Part shown: in pieces, positions 14,835 to 24,054 of the stretch
Layout of the letters: each line of letters starts with the position of its first letter
Numbering within the stretch: position 1 is the stretch's first letter
NCBI RefSeq assembly: GCF_014635565.1
Contig: NZ_BMDB01000001.1
Location: forward strand, 248,001-312,000
Reading direction: 5' to 3'
DNA length: 64,000 nt
Origin: Phocicoccus schoeneichii
GTDB lineage: Bacteria; Bacillota; Bacilli; Staphylococcales; Salinicoccaceae
Program-made: the position numbers and the translations under genes
Notes under the pieces: model-generated
Databases searched by the model: none
What the model was told of the DNA's origin: nothing
What the model saw: the letters and a program-made list of their open reading frames with translations, nothing else

Positions 14835-17345
14835 TTATAGGTCAGATAACCAATCAATAAAAGTATATCTGTCTTGGTGCGTAATATTATCTTTCTCAAA
14901 GTATTTTAAGAAGGCATTACTATAGTTTTTAGTCAGCAATCTCTCATCAAATAAGATTAGTTTTCCCTTATCCGTATCTGAACGCTTTAAACGACCTAAA
15001 ATTTGTCTGAAGATAAAGACAGCCTCTGGCAATTCCTTACTATAAAATTGTTTGAAGTTGTCTTTATTTGGCACAGGAAACGGAAGCTTTGTTAAAAATA
15101 TAATTTTTTCGTCCGTGTTTTCGATATTAACACCTTCAGTAAATGAAGATGTTGCAAGTAATAGACAACGACTTAATTGATTGTACTGAATAAGTAACTT
15201 ATCTGGTGTGATTTTAGGCGTCTGCTTTAAGACGGGAATGGTATTAAAAAGATCCGTATCCATCATCATTTCGTATGTTTCATTTAATTGTTCGTAGCTT
15301 GTAAATAAAATTACGGCTTTTTGATGCTTACTCTCTAATAGTATTGTCATATAATCAATTAAATCTAGCATAAAGTCATCCGTTTTTTTGAAGTCTGAAA
15401 TATCATTTGGAATAAATAATTCGACATCCTTGAACAGAGATTCAGAGCGGATAATATACTGATCAAACGGTGATTCACCAAACCATTTTTCTAGATGCTT
15501 AAACTCACCCTTAACTTCTAACGTTCCTGAAATCAGGACTTGAGACAATATCTGTTGCGCTTTATTATAAAGTGCTTCTTTTGAATCTTTTTGAACTGTT
15601 AATATTGTTTTAGTATAGTTTTTTGCTTTTTTTACTTCGAACTGATCTTTATTTAATGCATTCAGCATCTTAGATAATCTAATTTTGTAGTTGTGCAAGT
15701 AATTAAAGAGATTTTGGAACTCATTTGTACCAAATAACATATTTATAAAGATATTCAACTTTTCTATAGAAAAGTTTAAATATTTAATTGCACGTTTGAA
15801 TTCATTCTTATTTAATGACTGGAAGATTACATCAATATGCTCACTAATTTCAGATATAATCGCTTCAAAATAATGCCCATTTTGAGAATTATTGTGTTTC
15901 AAATAATCTGTGAGTAATTGGTCTTTTTTATCTAATCCAATTTGACTCATCAAGAATTTTAAGTCTGGATATTTAAATGTCTCTTCTAGACTTGTTTCTA
16001 ATGCACCTTTTAGTTGGTGAGCTTCGTCTACTACAATGTGATTTGTTGGAATCTCTTCTAAGCAATTAAACAGATAATAATGATTGGTGATGATAATGTT
16101 TGAATGTTTGGCACGATTCAATGATTCTTTATAAAAATAATCATTAGATTGACTGTTTTGATTTAACGCGGACATATAATACATGCGCTCTGGACCTTTT
16201 AAGTCAATCTCTGACAAATCTCCAGACATTGTTTGTTGTAACCACACGAGTAATTTTAGTTTCAACATCATAATCTCATGATTGTCATTCTCTAATTTCA
16301 TGAGTGTATTCACTGCTTCTAAATCAACGTAATTATTTTTCCCTTTTAACATAGAGATGTTGTAATGCTCAATATTTGAAGACTTCAATAAATCATACAC
16401 TGAGTTAAAGAATAATTGATTTTGTAGTAGTCTCTTACTCGTTGAGATGAGTACTTGGTTGCCAGTTTCATCACTATAAACAATACTTGCTATGAGCATT
16501 GCTTCACTCTTACCAAGCCCTGTGTACGCCTCTATTGCTGCTTTTTTATTATTTTTTAACGCATCATAGATAATATAGATGAGTTCCAATTGTTCATCTC
16601 TATGATTAAAGTTTTTATACTTTAAGAATTTCTCATATAGTGTCTCGATCTTAAAGTTATACGTACTTTCCTTATGAACATCAATTTTACGCACATAAAT
16701 GTCATCTATACGTATTAAATCATGCGTCTCTTTATCTTTTGTATTTGAAATCGATGAAAACAAGAGACTCGCGACGTCACTGTCTAAAGATTTTGCGATT
16801 TTAAACATTAGGATTTGAGTGTGACGGTTTATACCACTCAGTTCCTTAAAAATAGATAATAGTAAGTGTGCAGTCGCTTTAGCATCATCTAATGCACGGT
16901 GAGCACTTTTAAGCTCAATACCTAGTGATTCAGTCAGCGGTGCGAGCTGATATGTACGTTCCATCGGGTACATGATTTTAGATAAAGTCACTGTATCAAG
17001 TTTTTGTAGTGGCGTATAATCAATGCCATATGCTTTAAAAGCGTTCTGCAAGAATGTAAGGTCAAAGCTCACGTTATGCGCAACGAACGTACAATCTTTT
17101 ATGAGTTCGTATATCTCATGCGCTTTAGATTTAAATGTCGGTGCATTTTTAATCATATCCACTGTTATATTTGTTAATTCAGAAATAAATGGAGTGATGT
17201 AATCCGTGTCACAGAAAAAAGTGCTGTACTCATCAACGATTTGCCCGTTCTCTACGAATACAACACCAATTTCTAATATTTTATCAGTATTAAAGTTGTT
17301 ACCAGAGGTTTCTAAATCGATTACTGCATATCTCTGATTTAACAT
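14835..17345 (-). CDS. dinG: DinG-family protein: 3'-5' exonuclease fused to XPD-like helicase
   Basis: 836 aa. The N-terminal DEDDh exonuclease (about 1-165) has DLETSG at 10-15, HNVSFD near 95 and HRALDDA near 150, all catalytic residues intact. A superfamily-2 helicase-like region follows, with Walker A AYTGLGKS near 275 and a DEAH box (VVDEAH) near 440, and C-terminal motifs ATSSFTEGVN and QILGRLKRSD. In the staphylococcal enzyme the exonuclease is active while helicase activity has been questioned (family knowledge). The P-loop GLGKS ends in Ser rather than Thr. No Fe-S cysteine cluster is visible. Sits 30 bases upstream of aspB; the Bacillus ypmA/ypmB genes between them are absent. Confidence 0.9.
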   Translation of the reverse strand: MLNQRYAVIDLETSGNNFNTDKILEIGVVFVENGQIVDEYSTFFCDTDYITPFISELTNITVDMIKNAPTFKSKAHEIYELIKDCTFVAHNVSFDLTFLQNAFKAYGIDYTPLQKLDTVTLSKIMYPMERTYQLAPLTESLGIELKSAHRALDDAKATAHLLLSIFKELSGINRHTQILMFKIAKSLDSDVASLLFSSISNTKDKETHDLIRIDDIYVRKIDVHKESTYNFKIETLYEKFLKYKNFNHRDEQLELIYIIYDALKNNKKAAIEAYTGLGKSEAMLIASIVYSDETGNQVLISTSKRLLQNQLFFNSVYDLLKSSNIEHYNISMLKGKNNYVDLEAVNTLMKLENDNHEIMMLKLKLLVWLQQTMSGDLSEIDLKGPERMYYMSALNQNSQSNDYFYKESLNRAKHSNIIITNHYYLFNCLEEIPTNHIVVDEAHQLKGALETSLEETFKYPDLKFLMSQIGLDKKDQLLTDYLKHNNSQNGHYFEAIISEISEHIDVIFQSLNKNEFKRAIKYLNFSIEKLNIFINMLFGTNEFQNLFNYLHNYKIRLSKMLNALNKDQFEVKKAKNYTKTILTVQKDSKEALYNKAQQILSQVLISGTLEVKGEFKHLEKWFGESPFDQYIIRSESLFKDVELFIPNDISDFKKTDDFMLDLIDYMTILLESKHQKAVILFTSYEQLNETYEMMMDTDLFNTIPVLKQTPKITPDKLLIQYNQLSRCLLLATSSFTEGVNIENTDEKIIFLTKLPFPVPNKDNFKQFYSKELPEAVFIFRQILGRLKRSDTDKGKLILFDERLLTKNYSNAFLKYFEKDNITHQDRYTFIDWLSDL

Positions 17346-17360
17346 AGTTTTTCACCAAAT

Positions 17361-18125
17361 TTATATATTTAAGTCTGCACTCATAATAGTTCTTATTTTA
17401 CCTGATTCATCATAAACTTTCAAAAATCCACGATCGTCGATATCAATCGCTTTTCCATTGAATTGTTCATCGTGCGTTGTTATCGTAAATTCTTTACCCA
17501 GTGCATTTGAGTACCTTAGATATTCATCTCTAACTTCACAGAATGGAACAGACAAATACAAATCATAATAATGGTTAATCTTTTTTAATAATTGGTTTGT
17601 AAATAATGACATATTTACTTCTGATTCAAATACATCAGAGAGAGTAATTGCAGTATCTACTAATGACTGATTTGTACGATTCAGATTAATACCAATACCT
17701 AGTATGATACCTTCTTCTTCACTCGTCTTATAGCACTCTGTTAAAATACCACTTACTTTTTTACCTTGTAAATAAACATCGTTTGGCCATTTCAGTACAA
17801 TGTCATCGGTGTAATATTTAAACGTTTCAACAAGTGCTAAAGAAATAAATAAGTTAAATGCTGGTAGTTTGTCTTTGTTGACAGATCCTCTAAAAACAAA
17901 AGAGCCGTAAAAGCCGCCATTGTTTGGTGATTTCCACTCTCTTTTAAAACGCCCTACACCCTTTGTTTGTTCTTCTGCAATCACTACAAAGTTATCTTCT
18001 TTAAAAGAAAAATACTCTTTAGCAATTGTTTGTGTAGATTCGACAGACTCTTTATAAATGACTTCTTTGATATGCGCAAAGTTTATTTTGTGATGATTTA
18101 AATCATAAATTGTTTTCTTGTTCAT
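17361..18125 (-). CDS. birA: Biotin-protein ligase lacking the DNA-binding domain
   Basis: 254 aa. Attaches biotin to acetyl-CoA/pyruvate carboxylase carrier proteins through biotinyl-AMP. The catalytic core is present: ESVESTQT, EEQTKGVGRFKREW (family GRGRxxRxW loop with Val in place of one Arg), VLKWPNDVYLQGKKVSGILTE and GIGINLN, then the small C-terminal domain ending MSADLNI. Bifunctional BirA proteins (about 325 aa in Bacillus and S. aureus) carry a further 65-residue winged helix at the N terminus. It is absent here, and the frame opens 23 bases inside cca, leaving no room for it. This is therefore probably a monofunctional class I ligase without repressor function. Confidence 0.9.
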   Translation of the reverse strand: MNKKTIYDLNHHKINFAHIKEVIYKESVESTQTIAKEYFSFKEDNFVVIAEEQTKGVGRFKREWKSPNNGGFYGSFVFRGSVNKDKLPAFNLFISLALVETFKYYTDDIVLKWPNDVYLQGKKVSGILTECYKTSEEEGIILGIGINLNRTNQSLVDTAITLSDVFESEVNMSLFTNQLLKKINHYYDLYLSVPFCEVRDEYLRYSNALGKEFTITTHDEQFNGKAIDIDDRGFLKVYDESGKIRTIMSADLNI

Positions 18126-19284
18126 TTAAAACCCACTCTAATATGTCTTTTTCAGTATTTTTTAAGCGCCCCATAATCACTTCACCTTCGATTTTAGTGA
18201 GTAGTGTTTGTAACCATGGCCCGCCCTTTTTATTTAACTTTTCCATTAAAATTCTACCATTAATTTCAAGTTCAGAACGATTTTTTATAGGTAGTTTTTG
18301 TTTCTCAATTTTTGCATCTTTAATTCTCTTTATTAAAGATTCATCGAGAATCGGATTTAATTCTAGGAGTGAAACAGTATTGCCAATAACATCTTCTGAA
18401 TATTTAAATGCTAATCTTTTAGATTCTAAATTACTTCTCGCATCATCTAATAATCTAAGAGAATTTTTAATATACTTAGTTTCATTATTTGATAATTTCA
18501 AGATATTTGCATATGACATTGATGGATCCTTTATTAATTGTACGACGATTTCATCAATTAAACTGTGTGCATTGGTTTCGATAATCTCTGTTCTAGATAA
18601 AGTTTTGAAGAAAGGGATATGCCTATACATATTTGTGTTTACTAACGCATGCTTTGCTTCAGTAACATTCTTTCCTTCATACAACTTCTTTAGTTCCTTT
18701 ACTATGCGTTCAATTGACACATATTTAATTAGAGAAACATTTTTTCTTATTGCATCTTCAGTTTCTGTTGTCAGATTAAATTCTAGTTGCGAAATGAAAC
18801 GTACTGCACGAAGCATTCTTAAAGCATCTTCATTGAAACGTTCGTCTGCAATACCAACTGTTTCAATGCGTTTTTCTTCTATAGCGATATGGCCGTCAAA
18901 AGGATCTTCAATATTCATGTTTTTATCCATTGCAATTGCATTCATGGTGAAGTCTCTTCTTGAAAGGTCTTCAAGTAATGATGTTGTGAAACTCACGGAA
19001 TCTGGGCGTCTATAGTCTGTATATGTGGTTTCCGTTCGATAAGTAGTCACTTCAATGGGCTCATCGTCAATTAATACAATGACTGTCCCATGTTCAATTC
19101 CGACATCAATCGTTTTTTGAAACAAGTCTTTGATTGTTTCTGGACGAGCATTAGTCGTCACGTCAACATCATGGATTTCACGTCCCATAATGTAATCTCT
19201 GACCGAGCCTCCTACAAAATAGGCTTCAAAACCATATGACTCAAGTGTTTCTAATACTGTTTTTGCATGATCAAACCTATTCAT
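18103..19284 (-). CDS. cca: CCA-adding tRNA nucleotidyltransferase
   Basis: About 393 aa. Builds or repairs the 3' CCA end of tRNA. The class II nucleotidyltransferase head shows YFVGGSVRDYIMGREIHDVDVTT (GGS…R and DxD metal ligands, about residues 20-45), then TYRTE, RRDFTMNA and the nucleotide-recognition EDALRMLRAVRF. The remaining body and tail are helical. I prefer ATG 19284: AAGGTGA touches the earlier ATG at 19290 but is properly spaced from this one. It overlaps bshA upstream and birA downstream, so bshA-cca-birA form one transcript as in Bacillus. Confidence 0.95.
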   Translation of the reverse strand: MNRFDHAKTVLETLESYGFEAYFVGGSVRDYIMGREIHDVDVTTNARPETIKDLFQKTIDVGIEHGTVIVLIDDEPIEVTTYRTETTYTDYRRPDSVSFTTSLLEDLSRRDFTMNAIAMDKNMNIEDPFDGHIAIEEKRIETVGIADERFNEDALRMLRAVRFISQLEFNLTTETEDAIRKNVSLIKYVSIERIVKELKKLYEGKNVTEAKHALVNTNMYRHIPFFKTLSRTEIIETNAHSLIDEIVVQLIKDPSMSYANILKLSNNETKYIKNSLRLLDDARSNLESKRLAFKYSEDVIGNTVSLLELNPILDESLIKRIKDAKIEKQKLPIKNRSELEINGRILMEKLNKKGGPWLQTLLTKIEGEVIMGRLKNTEKDILEWVLNEQENNL

Positions 19285-20422
19285 TGTCATTCACCTTAAT
19301 CAGTGACTGATACAGTTCTAAATATTCATTGACAATTTTTTCCTCACTAAAACGTGTTTTAATGTCTTTAATCATATTCTGTTGGAATGTGTTATATTTA
19401 TCTTCATTTGTCAAGAGTTCAATTGCATACTTAGCCGCTGCATTATAGTCACCGACATCTACAATTTGACCTGTTTTACCATGTTGAATCACTTCTTTAA
19501 TTCCACCTGCACTAGATCCAATAGGCACACTACCACAGTTCATTGCCTCTAGTAATGCAAGTCCGAAGCTTTCCTTCTCACTTAGAAGCATAAACAGATC
19601 GCTCATTTTGTATAGAGACACGACGTCAGACTGTTGCCCGACAAGAAGTACTTTGTCTTCAATTCCTAAAGACTGTGAAAGAGATTTAACAGTCATTGCT
19701 TCAGGTCCATCTCCAACTAAAACAAGCACTGAGTCTACTTCTTTTTGGACTTCATTAAATGCACGCACGATCGTGTCTATGCGTTTAATTTTTCTAAAGT
19801 TTGATGAATGCATAATTACTTTAGTATTTTCTTTAATACCGTAACGTAATTTCATCTCTTTTTTAATCTGTTCTCTGATATCCATATTGAACTTGTCTTC
19901 ATCTACAAAGTTGTAAATTGTAACAATATCTTTATCTGGATGAACGATATCTATCGTTTCTTGTTTTAAGCTCTCTGATACAGCAGTCGTAATATCTGAT
20001 TCTTCGATACCAAATCGAATTGCTCGCTCTAACGAACGGTCATGACCGAGCACAGTGATATCTGTACCATGCAACGTCGTAACAATACCTACTTTACGCT
20101 GAGACATGTGGTTCGCAAGGATACCAGCCACTGCATGTGGGATTGCGTAGTGCATATGTATCACATCAAGTTGATGTATATCAATTACTTCTGAAATCTT
20201 AGAAGCGAGTGTAATATCATAGGGTCTATATTTAAATACGTTGTAGTCATTAATTTCGACAGTATGAACGTAGATGTTTGGTACGTTTCCATTTAAGCGA
20301 AATGGTACACTAGATGAAATGAAGTGTATTTCATGTCCAAGCTCTGCCATTTGTAGAGCGAGCTCTGTTGCAATGATGCCACTTCCTCCAACACTTGGAT
20401 AACACGTTACACCAATTTTCAT
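19277..20422 (-). CDS. bshA: N-acetylglucosaminyl L-malate synthase BshA
   Basis: 381 aa GT4 glycosyltransferase that catalyses the first step of bacillithiol synthesis, joining UDP-GlcNAc and L-malate. The N-terminal YPSVGGSGIIATELA, HMHYAIPHA, TLHGTDITVLG and C-terminal ESFGLALLEAMNCGSVPIGSSAGGI blocks are the GT4/BshA signatures. AGGAGG lies eight bases before the ATG. With brxB in this window it shows that the organism uses bacillithiol as its low-molecular-weight thiol. The methylglyoxal synthase gene that precedes it in Bacillus is absent. Confidence 0.95.
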   Translation of the reverse strand: MKIGVTCYPSVGGSGIIATELALQMAELGHEIHFISSSVPFRLNGNVPNIYVHTVEINDYNVFKYRPYDITLASKISEVIDIHQLDVIHMHYAIPHAVAGILANHMSQRKVGIVTTLHGTDITVLGHDRSLERAIRFGIEESDITTAVSESLKQETIDIVHPDKDIVTIYNFVDEDKFNMDIREQIKKEMKLRYGIKENTKVIMHSSNFRKIKRIDTIVRAFNEVQKEVDSVLVLVGDGPEAMTVKSLSQSLGIEDKVLLVGQQSDVVSLYKMSDLFMLLSEKESFGLALLEAMNCGSVPIGSSAGGIKEVIQHGKTGQIVDVGDYNAAAKYAIELLTNEDKYNTFQQNMIKDIKTRFSEEKIVNEYLELYQSLIKVNDNE

Positions 20423-20483
20423 AATTCATACCTCCTAAAGTTATATATATAAGTATAAATGTAATTTAATCGTTTGTGAAATG

Positions 20484-20506
20484 AAAAAACCGCCATCATA
20501 GGCGGT
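20484..20506 (-). terminator. Intrinsic terminator after the zinc metallopeptidase gene
   Basis: A short GC-rich stem ACCGCC/GGCGGT is followed by six T on the minus strand. It lies five bases after the stop codon and separates the protease gene from the bshA operon. Confidence 0.85.
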
Positions 20507-20510
20507 CTTA

Positions 20511-21209
20511 TTAATTATTTCTAGCGATTAACACAAGACGTACAAGTTCAGCTACTGCAACTGCTGTTGCTGCGACGTAAGTCATCGCTGCAGCGTTAAG
20601 AACTTTCTTAGCGTGTCTGTGTTCTTTTTCATCGACAATATTTAATTGTTTAATTTGTTTCATGGCCCTATTTGAAGCATCAAACTCTACTGGTAATGTA
20701 ACAACTTGGAACAACACAGAAAATGCGAATAACGCGATACCACCCCATAGGAGGTAAGTTCCGAGTGACGGACCGGCTGTTTGCATACCAACTGTTAATG
20801 CGATACCTGCGATGATCAGAATGAATGAGAATCTGCTTCCGATATTCGCAAGTGGGAAAAGAGCTGAACGGAAGTTTAAGAAGTGATATCCAGTAGCGTG
20901 TTGGATTGCGTGACCAACTTCGTGAGCTGCAACCGCAGTACCTGATACGCTTGGTTTGTCATAGTTATCAGGAGATAAGACAACGACCTTTTTACCTGGA
21001 TCATAGTGGTCTGTTAAACGACCTTGACCTCTTAATACTTCAACATCATAAATACCATTTTCTCTAAGTATCATTTCAGCAACTTCTTTACCAGTTAACC
21101 CACTAGTAGAACGTACTTTAGAATACTTATTAAATGTCGACATTACATTTGCTTGCGCCATCATAGGCACAATCATTAGTATAACAAAATAAAGAATATA
21201 CATTAACAC
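20511..21209 (-). CDS. yugP: Membrane zinc metallopeptidase, YugP family
   Basis: 232 aa. A short N-terminal membrane helix, a cytosolic segment with the zinc motif HEVGH at 96-100, then two further hydrophobic segments (about 115-140 and 145-175) and a C-terminal hydrophobic helix. This is the DUF2227/YugP family of neutral zinc metallopeptidases; the physiological substrate is not known. GTG at 21209 is chosen as start because AGGAGAG lies six bases before it. It has its own promoter and terminator, so it is likely monocistronic. Confidence 0.85.
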   Translation of the reverse strand: MLMYILYFVILMIVPMMAQANVMSTFNKYSKVRSTSGLTGKEVAEMILRENGIYDVEVLRGQGRLTDHYDPGKKVVVLSPDNYDKPSVSGTAVAAHEVGHAIQHATGYHFLNFRSALFPLANIGSRFSFILIIAGIALTVGMQTAGPSLGTYLLWGGIALFAFSVLFQVVTLPVEFDASNRAMKQIKQLNIVDEKEHRHAKKVLNAAAMTYVAATAVAVAELVRLVLIARNN

Positions 21210-21238
21210 GTTGATCTCTCCTATCTTCTATAACAACG

Positions 21239-21268
21239 ATTTTACTGTATTAGACAAATTAAAGTCAA
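21239..21268 (-). promoter_or_regulatory. Promoter of the YugP-family gene
   Basis: TTGACT and TAAAAT are separated by 18 bases on the minus strand, 30 bases upstream of the start codon. The -35 overlaps the stop of the upstream ypjA gene. Confidence 0.5.
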
Positions 21269-21855
21269 TTATTATGGTCTCTCTTCTCTACTGGAACAAG
21301 TATATATAAAAGTATAATTACAATCACTGTTAACCAAAATGAAAAGTAACCAATATGCTCAGCAATACGATCAAGACTTCCATATCGTGGATACTGCATA
21401 TAGACATAGTCAATCACATCATTATGGAATAACCATACTGCTGTAATGAAAAAATCTCTCAATTTAATGCACATATGTGGAACGAATAGAAGTGCTTGTA
21501 CTGCCATTAAACTATGTGAACAAATGAGCATGAGACCAACGTTTGTTACATATCCGATTTCAACAAAATACATAAAATTCATGATAACTGCCCATACACC
21601 GTACTTAATTAAAGTCGTAAAGGCGAGAGCATCAATTAGACCAGAATGTCTCTTAACTAGAATAAGTGCAATTAATACACATAAAAATAGCGTTGCTGTT
21701 GGGCTATCTGGAACAAATGGCCAAAAATATAGTGGCGTTTCAGATAATTGTCCTTTATACCAATAGTAACCATAAATAGTACCTAAAAAGTTTGCAATGA
21801 ATAAGAGAGTTAAAAAATATTTATTAAACATAAGTTTATACATGATATTAAACAT
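21265..21855 (-). CDS. ypjA: YpjA-family membrane protein (DUF1405)
   Basis: About 196 aa, five to six predicted membrane helices, e.g. FLTLLFIANFLGTIYGYYWY at the N terminus and FWLTVIVIILLYILV at the C terminus. It resembles Bacillus YpjA of unknown function, which also neighbours qcrC. The frame can be read back to GTG 21885, but that lies inside the qcrC terminator. ATG at 21855 with AGGTG five bases upstream is a better start. The conserved position beside the bc1-type complex hints at a respiratory link, without proof. Confidence 0.82.
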   Translation of the reverse strand: MFNIMYKLMFNKYFLTLLFIANFLGTIYGYYWYKGQLSETPLYFWPFVPDSPTATLFLCVLIALILVKRHSGLIDALAFTTLIKYGVWAVIMNFMYFVEIGYVTNVGLMLICSHSLMAVQALLFVPHMCIKLRDFFITAVWLFHNDVIDYVYMQYPRYGSLDRIAEHIGYFSFWLTVIVIILLYILVPVEKRDHNN

Positions 21856-21868
21856 ACATTCACCTATT

Positions 21869-21901
21869 AAAAAACCCTCAAGCACATATGTCTTGAGGGT
21901 T
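21869..21901 (-). terminator. Intrinsic terminator after qcrC
   Basis: A 10-bp stem AACCCTCAAG/CTTGAGGGTT with a nine-base loop is followed by six T on the minus strand, eight bases after the qcrC stop. Confidence 0.88.
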
Positions 21902-21908
21902 ATTGAAT

Positions 21909-22694
21909 TTATTCTGCTTTGTCTGTAAGTTCAAGTTTTGATACGAAATCTGCAATTTTTTCGATTTCTTCAGCAGTTAACTGATCTTTGAATCCTGGCA
22001 TTGAGCCACCACTGTCAGTTGTACCATTCTCTACAAACGCTTGTACGTGCTCTTTAGTTAAGTCTGGTGTAACTAAGTCAGGACCAGAACCTCCTGTAAG
22101 TTCTCCACCGTGACAGCTCGTACAGTTTGTTCTTACTAATTCATTAAACACTGGATCTGAATCATCTAAGTTAGAAAATACGATCTTACCTTGAGCTTTT
22201 TGAGCATCCCAGTCATGGTATGCCACAGATTCCCAAGTTGCGTAGAAGATAACTCCTACTGCAAGTAACATCATGCCTGTAGCAACAGGACGTCTTTTCC
22301 AATCTCTGTGTTTAGTACCATCTAACCAAGGTGCAAGCATTAATGCTCCAATTGCAAGACCAGGCATGATGATTGCACCAATCACGTTAAATGGACCAGA
22401 TGCATATGAGTACTTCAGAATTTGGTATAGGAAAAGGAAATACCAGTCTGGAAGTGGAATATAACCAGTGTCAGTTGGATCAGCAATTCTTTCTAAAGGT
22501 GCTGGATGTGCGACTGTTAAGCACAGAAAACCTACTAAGAAAATTGCTCCGATTAACCATTCTTTCAATAGAAAGTCTGGGTAAAATTCTTCTGTACGAC
22601 CAGGGAACTCAGAATAGTCTCTGTTAAGCTTTGGTTTATCGTACTTTAATACTCTTGAGTCTCCAACAAATGTTAGACCTTTACCGCGTTTCAT
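21909..22694 (-). CDS. qcrC: Menaquinol:cytochrome c reductase cytochrome b/c subunit
   Basis: 261 aa. It combines the C-terminal membrane half of cytochrome b (three or four helices; PDWYFLFLYQILKY near 78, which corresponds to the quinol-site PEWY motif) with a C-terminal cytochrome c domain that binds haem through CTSCH near residue 193 and has a MPGF axial Met near 235. This fusion is typical of Bacillus-type bc complexes. It is the last gene of qcrABC; a terminator follows. Confidence 0.95.
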   Translation of the reverse strand: MKRGKGLTFVGDSRVLKYDKPKLNRDYSEFPGRTEEFYPDFLLKEWLIGAIFLVGFLCLTVAHPAPLERIADPTDTGYIPLPDWYFLFLYQILKYSYASGPFNVIGAIIMPGLAIGALMLAPWLDGTKHRDWKRRPVATGMMLLAVGVIFYATWESVAYHDWDAQKAQGKIVFSNLDDSDPVFNELVRTNCTSCHGGELTGGSGPDLVTPDLTKEHVQAFVENGTTDSGGSMPGFKDQLTAEEIEKIADFVSKLELTDKAE

Positions 22695-22718
22695 TTTTTC
22701 TACCTCCCCTTTAGTATC

Positions 22719-23393
22719 CTATAATGGACCTGCGATTCCTTGTCGACGTATTAAAATGAAGTGGATTCCCATTAATACAAACAACGCTGCAGGTAGGAAG
22801 AATACGTGAATCGCAAAGAATCTCGTTAACGTTTGAGCTCCAATGATTGTCGCATCTCCTGCGAGTAATGTTTTAATCCATTCTCCGATAAATGGAACTG
22901 ATTCAGCAATATCAAGACCAACTTTAGTTGCGAATAATGCTTTCATGTCCCAAGGTAATAAATAACCTGTGAATGCGAGTCCAAGCATTACACAGAAAAG
23001 TAATACTCCTACAACCCAGTTTAATTCACGTGGTGATTTATAAGCACCTGTAAAGAATACTCTTAACGTATGTAAGAACATCATTACAACTACTAAACTC
23101 GCACCCCAGTGGTGCATACCGCGTACGATCATACCAGCTGCTACGTCATTCTGTAAGTAGTATACAGAATTCCATGCGTTAACAATGTCTGGTACATAGT
23201 ACATTGTTAAAAACATACCAGATAAAACTTGGATTACAGTAATAAAGAATGTTAATCCACCAAAACAATATACAAACGCTGAGAAGTGATAGGCAGGGTT
23301 TACGTGCTCTGGCACTTCGTGGTCAGCTATGTCTCTCCAGATTGGTGTGATATCTATTCTATCGTCAATCCAGTCATAGATACGGTTAAGCAT
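22719..23393 (-). CDS. qcrB: Menaquinol:cytochrome c reductase cytochrome b subunit
   Basis: 224 aa, four-helix b6-type cytochrome b. Haem ligand histidines are in GMHHWGASLVVVMMFLHTLRVF (about 90-110) and in FFAIHVFFLPAALFVLMGIHFILI (about 190-212). It carries the quinol-oxidising core of the complex in the cytoplasmic membrane. It lies between qcrA (15 bases upstream) and qcrC (24 bases downstream) with GGAGGG-type ribosome sites. Confidence 0.96.
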   Translation of the reverse strand: MLNRIYDWIDDRIDITPIWRDIADHEVPEHVNPAYHFSAFVYCFGGLTFFITVIQVLSGMFLTMYYVPDIVNAWNSVYYLQNDVAAGMIVRGMHHWGASLVVVMMFLHTLRVFFTGAYKSPRELNWVVGVLLFCVMLGLAFTGYLLPWDMKALFATKVGLDIAESVPFIGEWIKTLLAGDATIIGAQTLTRFFAIHVFFLPAALFVLMGIHFILIRRQGIAGPL

Positions 23394-23408
23394 TTAACTC
23401 CCTCCTAT

Positions 23409-23912
23409 TTACTTCACTAACTCGTTTTCGAATTTTTTACCAATTGTAACAAAACCATCTTTTTCGCCAACTTCATATTGGTCTAATGGTCCACGTGGTG
23501 GCGTACCAGGTACGTTGTTACCATCTTTCGTGTACAGACCATTATGACATGGACAGAAGAACTTATCTGGGTTACCATCGTCTCCAGCCCAAGTAACTGT
23601 ACATCCTAAATGCTTACATACAGGAGAAAGTGCGATGAGTTTATCTCCTTCTTTGTAAACCCATGCGAACTCTGTAACTTCGCTTTCATACCATGCATCT
23701 TTTTGGTTATACGTGAAATCAACCTTAGTTGGTTCTTCTGTTATCTCACTCACCTTGATGCTCGTTTGAATATCAGACCCGGCTGCTGCATCTTTGAACA
23801 GTGGATCAAGTGCGAATCTACCCATAGGTAAAATCATTCCGGCTGCCATAAAAGAACCGACACCCATTAATGAATAGTTTAGAAATTGGCGTCGTGTAAC
23901 TTTACTTGACAT
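23409..23912 (-). CDS. qcrA: Rieske iron-sulfur subunit of menaquinol:cytochrome c reductase
   Basis: About 167 aa. The N terminus has a twin-arginine pattern (TRRQFLNY) and one membrane anchor (about 12-30). The [2Fe-2S] ligands are in CKHLGC and CPCHNG in the C-terminal domain, followed by PPRGPLDQY. The frame extends to 23969, but I choose ATG 23912. It gives the same N terminus as Bacillus QcrA, has a GGGGGGAAAAGG ribosome site, and the longer start would lie before the predicted transcription start. Confidence 0.95.
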   Translation of the reverse strand: MSSKVTRRQFLNYSLMGVGSFMAAGMILPMGRFALDPLFKDAAAGSDIQTSIKVSEITEEPTKVDFTYNQKDAWYESEVTEFAWVYKEGDKLIALSPVCKHLGCTVTWAGDDGNPDKFFCPCHNGLYTKDGNNVPGTPPRGPLDQYEVGEKDGFVTIGKKFENELVK

Positions 23913-23971
23913 TCCTTTTCCCCCCTCGAACTCTACAAACTTTTTTACATATTTATAACTAAGACACATTA

Positions 23972-24000
23972 AGTTTATCCTATTAAAACAGCATGGTCAA
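23972..24000 (-). promoter_or_regulatory. Promoter of qcrABC
   Basis: TTGACC and TAAACT lie exactly 17 bases apart on the minus strand, giving a leader of about 50 bases before the qcrA ATG at 23912. This is the only good sigma-A-like site in the 140-base gap between ypiF and qcrA. Confidence 0.7.
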
Positions 24001-24054
24001 CATGACATTTCACTTTTTAGACAAACTTTTTATGTTTTTTTATAGAACAAACCA

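Noticed and set aside
18110-19015. 301-aa open frame on the plus strand
   Set aside because: A reverse-strand shadow of cca with Ser/Phe-rich composition and no start signal; cca is certain on the minus strand.
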